64,000 nt of DNA from Halisarca cf. caerulea (Eukaryota > Porifera > Demospongiae > Chondrillida > Halisarcidae). Both the position numbers and the translations under genes were made by a program. The stretch is taken from the NCBI GenBank assembly GCA_963170055.1, contig CAUJGJ010000093.1:1202001-1266000 (forward strand). Direction: 5' to 3'. Under the pieces are notes generated by a model. The model did no database searches, was not told where the DNA came from, and saw only the letters and a list, made by a program, of their open reading frames with translations. Within the stretch, counting starts at the first letter, position 1. Every line of letters starts with the position of its first letter. Below are positions 12,079 to 24,700 of the stretch, piece by piece.

Positions 12079-14257
12079 CAGCTTAAACAACTATTCCAAT
12101 GTCTCTTTAAAATGCTAACGTTGCTAAATTTAATTTTATCATAAGAATAAAATTCCCAAAGTTGCAAATATCTTAAAAACTGACTTAGTAACTTTCATTT
12201 AAAGCAAATTTCAGCTTAAACAACTATTCCAATGTCTCTTTAAAATGTTAACGTTGCTAAATTTAATTTTATCATAAGAATAAAATTCCCAAAGTTGCAA
12301 ATATCTTAAAAACTGACTTAGTAACTTTCATTTAAAGCAAATTTCAGCTTAAACAACTATTCCAATGTCTCTTTAAAATGTTAACGTTGCTAAATTTAAT
12401 TTTATCATAAGAATAAAATTCCCAAAGTTGCAAATATCTTAAAAACTGACTTAGTAACTTTCATTTAAAGCAAATTTCAGCTTAAACAACTATTCCAATG
12501 TCTCTTTAAAATGTTAAGGTTGCTAAATTTAATTTTATCATAAGAATAAAATTGTCAAAGTTGAAAATATCTTAAAAACTGACTGAGTAACTTTCATTTA
12601 AAGCAAATTTCAGCTTAAACAACTATTCCAATGTCTCTTTAAAATGCTAACGTTGCTAAATTTAATTTTATCATAAGAATAAATTCCCAAAGTTGCAAAT
12701 ATCTTAAAAACTGACTTAGTAACTTTCATTTAAAGCAAATTTCAGCTTAAACAACTATTCCAATGTCTCTTTAAAATGTTAACGTTGCTAAATTTCATTT
12801 TATCATAAGAACAAAATTGTCAAAAATGCAAATATCTTAAAAACTGACTTAGTAACTTTCATTTAATGCAAATTTCAGCTTAAACAACTATTCCAATGTC
12901 TCTTTAAAATGCTAACGTTGCTAAATTTAATTTTATCATAAGAATAAAATTCCCAAAGTTGCAAATATCTTAAAAACTGACTTAGTAACTTTCATTTAAA
13001 GCAAATTTCAGCTTAAACAACTATTCCAATGTCTCTTTAAAATGTTAACGTTGCTAAATTTAATTTTATCATAAGAATAAAATTGTCAAAGTTGAAAATA
13101 TCTTAAAAACTGACTTAGTAACTTTCATTTAAAGCAAATTTCAGCTTAAACAACTATTCCAATGTCTCTTTAAAATGTTAACGTTGCTAAATTTAATTTT
13201 ATCATAAGAATAAAATTCCCAAAGTTGCAAATATCTTAAAAACTGACTTAGTAACTTTCATTTAAAGCAAATTTCAGCTTAAACAACTATTCCAATGTCT
13301 CTTTAAAATGTTAACGTTGCTAAATTTAATTTTATCATAAGAATAAAATTGTCAAAGTTGTAAATATCTTAAAAACTGACTTAGTAACTTTCATATAAAG
13401 CCAATTTCAGCTTAAACAACTATTCCAATGTCTCTTTAAAATGTTAACGTTGCTAAATATAATTTTATCATAAGAATAAAATTGTCAAAAATGCAAATAT
13501 CTTAAAAACTGACTTGGTAACTTTCATTTAAAGCAAATTTCAGCTTAAACAACTATTCCAATGTCTCTTTAAAAACTTAACGTTGCTAAATTTAATTTTA
13601 TCATAAGAATAAAATTCCCAAAGTTGCAAATATCTTAAAAACTGACTTAGTAACTTTCATTTAAAGCAAATTTCAGCTTAAACAACTATTCCAATGTCTC
13701 TTTAAAATGTTAACGTTGCTAAATTTAATTTTATCATAAGAACAAAATTGTCAAAAATACAAATACAGTAGAACCTCGCAATAAGACCACCCCGGAAATA
13801 AGACCACCTCAGAATTAAGACCACTTTGTTGCAGTCCGGAATTTCTCCTATAGTTTTACATGGAAATTAGTTTCAGAATAAAGACCACATTTTTTCTTCT
13901 GGATGTCAAAACCTCACAATTAAGACCACTTATTTGTGGATACTGCTGTTTTCTGTGGACATTAGGCTCTGAAATGACGACATCAGATGGTGAACTTGGG
14001 GTCACTTTTTTAACATCGTAATGGAGTAACAATAAAAGAGGTGTGATGGCACAATTTTTCAACAGTTTTATTGCCTTATGTGCATCCTGTGTTTATGGAA
14101 AGACTTTTGGATGTGCCATGCTATTCTGGGCAGTACTTTCAGAAATAAGACCACCTCAAAATTAAGACCACTTACAACGGTCCCAAGGGTGGTCGTATTT
14201 GTGAGGTTCTACTGTATCTTAAAAACTGACTTAGTAACTTTCATTTAATGCAAATTT
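12079..14257 (+). repeat. MITE-bearing super-repeat, unit 2 (2179 bp: 13 monomers)
   Basis: Order: Q-R-R-V'-Q-P-Q-V-R-n(121A/128C tail)-TAAATATAA monomer-K/T fusion-P carrying the MITE. Compared with unit 1 it lacks the R between Q and P. Its K and T monomers are fused into one (13541), which begins AAAAACTT like K and ends CCC plus an AAAGC tail like the T-like monomer. The Q at 12611 has lost one A (GAATAAATTCCC). These changes account exactly for the length difference. Confidence 0.9.
13766..14214. mobile_element. 449-bp non-autonomous TA-target DNA transposon (MITE), copy 3
   Basis: Same element as copies 1 and 2, with the TA duplication at 13764-13765 and 14215-14216. It has A at element base 101 (like copy 1) and C at base 309 (like copy 2), so it shows neither private change and is probably closest to the ancestral sequence. 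The satellite just upstream reads AAAAATACAAATA where the other two copies have AAAAATGCAAATA, a mutation after duplication. Confidence 0.93.
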
Positions 14258-16117
14258 CAGCTTAAACAACTATTCCAATGTCTCTTTAAAATGCTAACGT
14301 TGCTAAATTTAATTTTATCATAAGAATAAAATTCCCAAAGTTGCAAATATCTTAAAAACTGACTTAGTAACTTTCATTTAAAGCAAATTTCAGCTTAAAC
14401 AACTATTCCAATGTCTCTTTAAAATGCTAACGTTGCTATTTAATTTTATCATAAGAATAAAATTCCCAAAGTTGCAAATATCTTAAAAACTGACTTAGTA
14501 ACTTTCATTTAAAGCAAATTTCAGCTTAAACAACTATTCCAATGTCTCTTTAAAATGTTAACGTTGCTAAATTTAATTTTATCATAAGAATAAAATTCCC
14601 AAAGTTGCAAATATCTTAAAAACTGACTTAGTAACTTTCATTTAAAGCAAATTTCAGCTTAAACAACTATTCCAATGTCTCTTTAAAATGTTAACGTTGC
14701 TAAATTTAATTTTATCATAAGAATAAAATTCCCAAAGTTGCAAATATCTTAAAAACTGACTTAGTAACTTTCATTTAAAGCAAATTTCAGCTTAAACAAC
14801 TATTCCAATGTCTCTTTAAAATGTTAACGTTGCTAAATTTAATTTTATCATAAGAACAAAATTGTCAAAAATGCAAATATCTTAAAAACTGACTTAGTAA
14901 CTTTCATTTAATGCAAATTTCAGCTTAAACAACTATTCCAATGTCTCTTTAAAATGCTAACGTTGCTAAATTTAATTTTATCATAAGAATAAAATTCCCA
15001 AAGTTGCAAATATCTTAAAAACTGACTTAGTAACTTTCATTTAAAGCAAATTTCAGCTTAAACAACTATTCCAATGTCTCTTTAAAATGTTAACGTTGCT
15101 AAATTTAATTTTATCATAAGAATAAAATTGTCAAAGTTGAAAATATCTTAAAAACTGACTTAGTAACTTTCATTTAAAGCAAATTTCAGCTTAAACAACT
15201 ATTCCAATGTCTCTTTAAAATGTTAACGTTGCTAAATTTAATTTTATCATAAGAATAAAATTCCCAAAGTTGCAAATATCTTAAAAACTGACTTAGTAAC
15301 TTTCATTTAAAGCAAATTTCAGCTTAAACAACTATTCCAATGTCTCTTTAAAATGTTAACGTTGCTAAATTTAATTTTATCATAAGAATAAAATTGTCAA
15401 AGTTGCAAATATCTTAAAAACTGACTTAGTAACTTTCATTTAAAGCAAATTTCAGCTTAAACAACTGTTCCAATGTCTCTTTAAAATGTTAACGTTGCTA
15501 AATTTAATTTTATCATAAGAATGAAATTGTCAAAGTTGCAAATATCTTAAAAACTGACTTAGTAACTTTCATTTAAAGGAAATTTCAGCTTAAACAACTA
15601 TTCCAATGTCTCTTTAAAATGTTAACGTTGCTAAATGTAATTTTATCATAAGAATAAAATTGTCAAAGTTGCAAATATCTTAAAAACTGACTTAGTAACT
15701 TTCATTTAAAGCAAATATCAGCTTAAACAACTATTCCAATGTCTCTTTAAAAAATTAACGTTGCTAAATTTAATTTTATCATAAGAATAAAATTGTCAAA
15801 GTTGCAAATATCTTAAAAACTGACTTAGTAACTTTCATTTAAAGCAAATTTCAGCTTAAACAACTATTCCAATGTCTCTTTAAAATGTTAACGTTGCTAA
15901 ATTTAATTTTATCATAAGAATAAAATTGTCAAAGTTGCAAATATCTTAAAAACTGACTTAGTAACTTTCATTTAAAGCAAATTTCAGCTTAAACAACTAT
16001 TCCAATGTCTCTTTAAAATGTTAACGTTGCTAAATTTAATTTTATCATAAGAATAAAATTGTCAAAGTTGCAAATATCTTAAAAACTGACTTAGTAACTT
16101 TCATTTAAAGGAAATTT
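14258..16117 (+). repeat. Left compartment after the MITE units: Q-Q-R-R-P-Q-V-R then consensus run
   Basis: Fourteen monomers. The Q at 14391 has lost two bases (GCTATTTAATTTT) and is 131 bp long. The run from 15320 is almost all consensus type with private marks: CAACTGTTCC with GAATGAAAT at 15453, TAAATGTAA at 15586 (the 52G change later typical of C), AAAAAATTAACG at 15719, and AAGGAAATTT tails at 15453 and 15985. The first two marks recur together at 19044 and 19177. Confidence 0.87.
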
Positions 16118-19100
16118 CAGCTTAAACAACTATTGCAATGTCTCTTTAAAATGTTAACGTTGCTAAATTTAATTTTATCATAAGAATAAAATTCCCAAAG
16201 TTGCAAATATCTTAAAAACTGACTTAGTAACTTTCATTTAAAGCAAATATCAGCTTAAACAACTATTCCAATGTCTCTTTAAAATGTTAAAGTTGCTAAA
16301 TTTAATTTTATCATAAGAATAAAATTGTCAAAGTTGCAAATATCTTAAAAACTGACTTAGTAACTTTCATTTAAAGCAATTATCAGCTTAAACAACTATT
16401 CCAATGTCTCTTTAAAATGTTAACGTGTTTAAATTTAATTTTATCATAAGAATAAAATTCCCAAAGTTGCAAATATCTTAAAAACTGACTTAGTAACTTT
16501 CATTTAATGCAAATTTCAGCTAAAACAACTATTCCAATGTCTCTTTAAAATGTTAACGTTGCTAAATTTAATTTTATTATAAGAATAAAATTCCCAAAGT
16601 TGAAATTATCTTAAAAACTGACTTAGTAACTTTCATTTAAAGCAAATTTCAGCTTAAACAACTATTCCAATGTCTCTTTAAAATGTTAACGTTTCTAAAT
16701 TTAATTTTATCATAAGAATAAAATTCCGAAAGTTGCAAATATCTTAAAAACTTACTTAGTAACTTTCATTTAATGCAAATTTCAGCTTAAACAACTATTC
16801 CAATGTCTCTTTAAAATGCTAACGTTGCTAAATTTAATTTTGTCATAAGAACAAAATTGTCAAAAATGCAAATATCTTAAAAACTGACTTAGTAACTTTC
16901 ATTTAATGCAAATTTCCGCTTAAGCAACTATTCCAATGTCTCTTTAAAAAGCTAACGTTGCTAAATTTAATTTTATCATAAGAATAAAATTCCCAAAATT
17001 GCAAATATCTTAAAAACTGACTTAGTAACTTTCATTTAAAGCAAATTTCAGCTTAAACAACTATTCCAATGTCTCTTTAAAATGTTAACGTTGCTAAATT
17101 TAATTTTATCATAAGAATAAAATTCCCAAAGTTGCAAATATCTTAAAAACTGACTTAGTAACTTTCATTTAAAGCAAATTTCAGCTTAAACAACTATTCC
17201 AATGTCTCTTTAAAATGTTAACGTTGCTAAATTTAATTTTATCATAAGAACAAAATTGTCAAAAATGCAAATATCTTAAAAACTGACTTAGTAACTTTCA
17301 TTTAATGCAAATTTCAGCTTAAACAACTATTCCAATGTCTCTTTAAAATACTAACGATGCTAAATTTAATTTTATCATAAGAAAAAAATTCCCAAAGTTG
17401 CAAATATCTTAAAAACTGACTTAGTAACTTTCATTTAAAGCAAATTTCAGCTTAAACAACTATTCCAATGTCTCTTTAAAATGTTAACGTTGCTAAATTT
17501 AATTTTATCATAAGAATAAAATTCCCAAAGTTGCAAATATCTTAAAAACTGACTTAGTAACTTTCATTTAAAGCAAATTTCAGCTTAAACAACTATTCCA
17601 ATGTCTCTTTAAAATGTTAACGTTGCTAAATTTAATTTTATCATAAGAATAAAATTGTTAAAGTTGAAAATATCTTAAAAACTGACTTAGTAACTTTCAT
17701 TTAAAGCAAATTTCAGCTTAAACAACTATTCCAATGTCTCTTTAAAATGTTAACGTTGCTAAATTTAATTTTATCATAAGAATAAAATTGTCAAAGTTGC
17801 AAATATCTTAAAAACTGACTTAGTAACTTTCATTTAAAGGAAATTTCAGCTTAAACAACTATTGCAATGTCTCTTTAAAATGTTAACGTTGCTAAATTTA
17901 ATTTTATCATAAGAATAAAATTCCCAAAGTTGCAAATATCTTAAAAACTGACTTAGTAACTTTCATTTAAAGCAAATATCAGCTTAAACAACTATTCCAA
18001 TGTCTCTTTAAAATGTTAAAGTTGCTAAATTTAATTTTATCATAAGAATAAAATTGTCAAAGTTGCAAATATCTTAAAAACTGACTTAGTAACTTTCATT
18101 TAAAGCAATTATCAGCTTAAACAACTATTCCAATGTCTCTTTAAAATGTTAACGTGTTTAAATTTAATTTTATCATAAGAATAAAATTCCCAAAGTTGCA
18201 AATATCTTAAAAACTGACTTAGTAACTTTCATTTAATGCAAATTTCAGCTAAAACAACTATTCCAATGTCTCTTTAAAATGTTAACGTTGCTAAATTTAA
18301 TTTTATTATAAGAATAAAATTCCCAAAGTTGAAATTATCTTAAAAACTGACTTAGTAACTTTCATTTAAAGCAAATTTCAGCTTAAACAACTATTCCAAT
18401 GTCTCTTTAAAATGTTAACGTTTCTAAATTTAATTTTATCATAAGAATAAAATTCCCAAAGTTGCAAATATCTTAAAAACTTACTTAGTAACTTTCATTT
18501 AATGCAAATTTCAGCTTAAACAACTATTCCAATGTCTCTTTAAAATGCTAACGTTGCTAAATTTAATTTTGTCATAAGAACAAAATTGTCAAAAATGCAA
18601 ATATCTTAAAAACTGACTTAGTAACTTTCATTTAATGCAAATTTCCGCTTAAGCAACTATTCCAATGTCTCTTTAAAAAGCTAACGTTGCTAAATTTAAT
18701 TTTATCATAAGAATAAAATTCCCAAAATTGCAAATATCTTAAAAACTGACTTAGTAACTTTCATTTAAAGCAAATTTCAGCTTAAACAACTATTCCAATG
18801 TCTCTTTAAAATACTAACGTTGCTAAATTTAATTTTATCATAAGAAAAAAATTCCCAAAGTTGCAAATATCTTAAAAACTGACTTAGTAACTTTCATTTA
18901 AAGCAAATTTCAGCTTAAACAACTATTCCAATGTCTCTTTAAAATGTTAACGTTGCTAAATTTAATTTTATCATAAGAATAAAATTGTCAAAGTTGAAAA
19001 TATCTTAAAAACTGACTTAGTAACTTTCATTTAAAGCAAATTTCAGCTTAAACAACTGTTCCAATGTCTCTTTAAAATGTTAACGTTGCTAAATTTAATT

Positions 19101-21703
19101 TTATCATAAGAATGAAATTGTCAAAGTTGCAAATATCTTAAAAACTGACTTAGTAACTTTCATTTAAAGGAAATTTCAGCTTAAACAACTATTCCAATGT
19201 CTCTTTAAAATGTTAACGTTGCTAAATGTAATTTTATCATAAGAATAAAATTGTCAAAGTTGCAAATATCTTAAAAACTGACTTAGTAACTTTCATTTAA
19301 AGCAATTATCAGCTTAAACAACTATTCCAATGTCTCTTTAAAATGTTAACGTGTTTAAATTTAATTTTATCATAAGAATAAAATTCCCAAAGTTGCAAAT
19401 ATCTTAAAAACTGACTTAGTAACTTTCATTTAATGCAAATTTCAGCTAAAACAACTATTCCAATGTCTCTTTAAAATGTTAACGTTGCTAAATTTAATTT
19501 TATTATAAGAATAAAATTCCCAAAGTTGAAATTATCTTAAAAACTGACTTAGTAACTTTCATTTAAAGCAAATTTCAGCTTAAACAACTATTCCAATGTC
19601 TCTTTAAAATGTTAACGTTTCTAAATTTAATTTTATCATAAGAATAAAATTCCGAAAGTTGCAAATATCTTAAAAACTTACTTAGTAACTTTCATTTAAT
19701 GCAAATTTCAGCTTAAACAACTATTCCAATGTCTCTTTAAAATGCTAACGTTGCTAAATTTAATTTTGTCATAAGAACAAAATTGTCAAAAATGCAAATA
19801 TCTTAAAAACTGACTTAGTAACTTTCATTTAATGCAAATTTCCGCTTAAGCAACTATTCCAATGTCTCTTTAAAAAGCTAACGTTGCTAAATTTAATTTT
19901 ATCATAAGAATAAAATTCCCAAAATTGCAAATATCTTAAAAACTGACTTAGTAACTTTCATTTAAAGCAAATTTCAGCTTAAACAACTATTCCAATGTCT
20001 CTTTAAAATGTTAACGTTGCTAAATTTAATTTTATCATAAGAATAAAATTCCCAAAGTTGCAAATATCTTAAAAACTGACTTAGTAACTTTCATTTAAAG
20101 CAAATTTCAGCTTAAACAACTATTCCAATGTCTCTTTAAAATGTTAACGTTGCTAAATTTAATTTTATCATAAGAACAAAATTGTCAAAAATGCAAATAT
20201 CTTAAAAACTGACTTAGTAACTTTCGTTTAATGCAAATTTCAGCTTAAACAACTATTCCAATGTCTCTTTAAAATACTAACGATGCTAAATTTAATTTTA
20301 TCATAAGAAAAAAATTCCCAAAGTTGCAAATATCTTAAAAACTGACTTAGTAACTTTCATTTAAAGCAAATTTCAGCTTAAACAACTATTCCAATGTCTC
20401 TTTAAAATGTTAACGTTGCTAAATTTAATTTTATCATAAGAATAAAATTCCCAAAGTTGCAAATATCTTAAAAACTGACTTAGTAACTTTCATTTAAAGC
20501 AAATTTCAGCTTAAACAACTATTCCAATGTCTCTTTAAAATGTTAACGTTGCTAAATTTAATTTTATCATAAGAATAAAATTGTCAAAGTTGAAAATATC
20601 TTAAAAACTGACTTAGTAACTTTCATTTAAAGCAAATTTCAGCTTAAACAACTATTCCAATGTCTCTTTAAAATGTTAACGTTGCTAAATTTAATTTTAT
20701 CATAAGAATAAAATTGTCAAAGTTGCAAATATCTTAAAAACTGACTTAGTAACTTTCATTTAAAGGAAATTTCAGCTTAAACAACTATTGCAATGTCTCT
20801 TTAAAATGTTAACGTTGCTAAATTTAATTTTATCATAAGAATAAAATTCCCAAAGTTGCAAATATCTTAAAAACTGACTTAGTAACTTTCATTTAAAGCA
20901 AATATCAGCTTAAACAACTATTCCAATGTCTCTTTAAAATGTTAAAGTTGCTAAATTTAATTTTATCATAAGAATAAAATTGTCAAAGTTGCAAATATCT
21001 TAAAAACTGACTTAGTAACTTTCATTTAAAGCAATTATCAGCTTAAACAACTATTCCAATGTCTCTTTAAAATGTTAACGTGTTTAAATTTAATTTTATC
21101 ATAAGAATAAAATTCCCAAAGTTGCAAATATCTTAAAAACTGACTTAGTAACTTTCATTTAATGCAAATTTCAGCTAAAACAACTATTCCAATGTCTCTT
21201 TAAAATGTTAACGTTGCTAAATTTAATTTTATTATAAGAATAAAATTCCCAAAGTTGAAATTATCTTAAAAACTGACTTAGTAACTTTCATTTAAAGCAA
21301 ATTTCAGCTTAAACAACTATTCCAATGTCTCTTTAAAATGTTAACGTTTCTAAATTTAATTTTATCATAAGAATAAAATTCCCAAAGTTGCAAATATCTT
21401 AAAAACTTACTTAGTAACTTTCATTTAATGCAAATTTCAGCTTAAACAACTATTCCAATGTCTCTTTAAAATGCTAACGTTGCTAAATTTAATTTTGTCA
21501 TAAGAACAAAATTGTCAAAAATGCAAATATCTTAAAAACTGACTTAGTAACTTTCATTTAATGCAAATTTCCGCTTAAGCAACTATTCCAATGTCTCTTT
21601 AAAAAGCTAACGTTGCTAAATTTAATTTTATCATAAGAATAAAATTCCCAAAATTGCAAATATCTTAAAAACTGACTTAGTAACTTTCATTTAAAGCAAA
21701 TTT
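16118..21703 (+). repeat. 13-mer/9-mer super-repeats marked by GTGTTT monomers
   Basis: The GTTAACGTGTTT monomer starts at 16384, 18113, 19310 and 21039, giving spacings of 1729 bp (13 monomers), 1197 bp (9) and 1729 bp (13). Each is followed by the same train: CAGCTAAAAC with TTATTAT, T, S with 60G, and a Q starting CCGCTTAAGC with AAAAAGCTAAC and CCCAAAATTGC. Upstream markers ATTGCAATG (16118, 17847, 20773) and GTTAAAGTTGCT (16251, 17980, 20906) move with it. 16384-19309 (22 monomers, 2926 bp) is largely repeated from 19310, and a further partial copy lies at the left edge of the window. Confidence 0.88.
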
Positions 21704-24700
21704 CAGCTTAAACAACTATTCCAATGTCTCTTTAAAATATTAACGTTGCTAAATTTAATTTTATCATAAGAAAAAAATTCCCAAAGTTGCAAATATCTTA
21801 AAAACTGACTTAGTAACTTTCATTTAAAGCAAATTTCAGCTTAAACAACTATTCCAATGTCTCTTTAAAATGTTAACGTTGCTAAATTTAATTTTATCAT
21901 AAGAATAAAATTGTCAAAGTTGAAAATATCTTAAAAACTGACTTAGTAACTTTCATTTAAAGCAAATATCAGCTTAAACAACTATTCCAATGTCTCTTTA
22001 AAATGTTAACGTTTCTAAATTTAATTTAATCATAAGAATAAAATTCCCAAAGTTGCAAATATCTTAAAAACTTACTTAGTAACTTTCATTTAATGCAAAT
22101 TTCAGCTTAAACAACTATTCCAATGTCTCTTTAAAATGCTAACGTTGCTAAATTTAATTTTATCATAAGAACAAAATTGTCAAAAATGCAAATATCTTAA
22201 AAACTGACTTAGTAACTTTCATTTAATGCAAATTTCAGCTTAAACAACTATTCCAATGTCTCTTTAAAATGCTAACGTTGCTAAATTTAATTTTATCATA
22301 AGAATAAAATTCCCAAAGTTGCAAATATCTTAAAAACTGACTTAGTAACTTTCATTTAAAGCAAATTTCAGCTTAAACAACTATTCCAATGTCTCTTTAA
22401 AATGTTAACGTTGCTAAATTTAATTTTATCATAAGAATAAAATTCCCAAAGTTGCAAATATCTTAAAAACTGACTTAGTAACTTTCATTTAAAGCAAATT
22501 TCAGCTTAAACAACTATTCCAATGTCTCTTTAAAATGTTAACGTTGCTAAATTTAATTTTATCATAAGAACAAAATTGTCAAAAATGCAAATATCTTAAA
22601 AACTGACTTAGTAACTTTCATTTAATGCAAATTTCAGCTTAAACAACTATTCCAATGTCTCTTTAAAATGCTAACGTTGCTAAATTTAATTTTATCATAA
22701 GAATAAAATTCCCAAAGTTGCAAATATCTTAAAAACTGACTTAGTAACTTTCATTTAAAGCAAATTTCAGCTTAAACAACTATTCCAATGTCTCTTTAAA
22801 ATGTTAACGTTGCTAAATTTAATTTTATCATAAGAATAAAATTCCCAAAGTTGCAAATATCTTAAAAACTGACTTAGTAACTTTCATTTAAAGCAAATTT
22901 CAGCTTAAGCAACTATTCCAATGTCTCTTTAAAATGTTAACGTTGCTAAATTTAATTTTATCATAAGAACAAAATTGTCAAAAATGCAAATATCTTAAAA
23001 ACTGACTTAGTAACTTTCATTTAATGCAAATTTCAGCTTAAACAACTATTCCAATGTCTCTTTAAAATGCTAACGTTGCTAAATTTAATTTTATCATAAG
23101 AATAAAATTCCCAAAGTTGCAAATATCTTAAAAACTGACTTAGTAACTTTCATTTAAAGCAAATTTCAGCTTAAACAACTATTCCAATGTCTCTTTAAAA
23201 TGTTAACGTTGCTAAATTTAATTTTATCATAAGAATAAAATTCCCAAAGTTGCAAATATCTTAAAAACTGACTTAGTAACTTTCATTTAAAGCAAATTTC
23301 AGCTTAAACAACTATTCCAATGTCTCTTTAAAATGTTAACGTTGCTAAATTTAATTTTATCATAAGAACAAAATTGTCAAAAATGCAAATATCTTAAAAA
23401 CTGACTTAGTAACTTTCATTTAATGCAAATTTCAGCTTAAACAACTATTCCAATGTCTCTTTAAAATGCTAACGTTGCTAAATTTAATTTTATCATAAGA
23501 ATAAAATTCCCAAAGTTGCAAATATCTTAAAAACTGACTTAGTAACTTTCATTTAAAGCAAATTTCAGCTTAAACAACTATTCCAATGTCTCTTTAAAAT
23601 GTTAACGTTGCTAAATTTAATTTTATCATAAGAATAAAATTCCCAAAGTTGCAAATATCTTAAAAACTGACTTAGTAACTTTCATTTAAAGCAAATTTCA
23701 GCTTAAACAACTATTCCAATGTCTCTTTAAAATGTTAACGTTGCTAAATTTAATTTTATCATAAGAACAAAATTGTCAAAAATGCAAATATCTTAAAAAC
23801 TGACTTAGTAACTTTCATTTAATGCAAATTTCAGCTTAAACAACTATTCCAATGTCTCTTTAAAATGCTAACGTTGCTAAATTTAATTTTATCATAAGAA
23901 TAAAATTCCCAAAGTTGCAAATATCTTAAAAACTGACTTAGTAACTTTCATTTAAAGCAAATTTCAGCTTAAACAACTATTCCAATGTCTCTTTAAAATG
24001 TTAACGTTGCTAAATTTAATTTTATCATAAGAATAAAATTCCCAAAATTGCAAATATCTTAAAAACTGACTTAGTAACTTTCATTTAAAGCAAATTTCAG
24101 CTTAAACAACTATTCCAATGTCTCTTTAAAATATTAACGTTGCTAAATTTAATTTTATCATAAGAAAAAAATTCCCAAAGTTGCAAATATCTTAAAAACT
24201 GACTTAGTAACTTTCATTTAAAGCAAATTTCAGCTTAAACAACTATTCCAATGTCTCTTTAAAATGTTAACGTTGCTAAATTTAATTTTATCATAAGAAT
24301 AAAATTGTCAAAGTTGAAAATATCTTAAAAACTGACTTAGTAACTTTCATTTAAAGCAAATATCAGCTTAAACAACTATTCCAATGTCTCTTTAAAATGT
24401 TAACGTTTCTAAATTTAATTTAATCATAAGAATAAAATTCCCAAAGTTGCAAATATCTTAAAAACTTACTTAGTAACTTTCATTTAATGCAAATTTCAGC
24501 TTAAACAACTATTCCAATGTCTCTTTAAAATGCTAACGTTGCTAAATTTAATTTTATCATAAGAACAAAATTGTCAAAAATGCAAATATCTTAAAAACTG
24601 ACTTAGTAACTTTCATTTAATGCAAATTTCAGCTTAAACAACTATTCCAATGTCTCTTTAAAATGCTAACGTTGCTAAATTTAATTTTATCATAAGAATA

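Noticed and set aside
15586..15718. An early C monomer in the left compartment because of TAAATGTAA.
   Set aside because: It has 52G but neither 69T nor 83-84 AA, so it is a consensus monomer with one shared substitution, probably independent.
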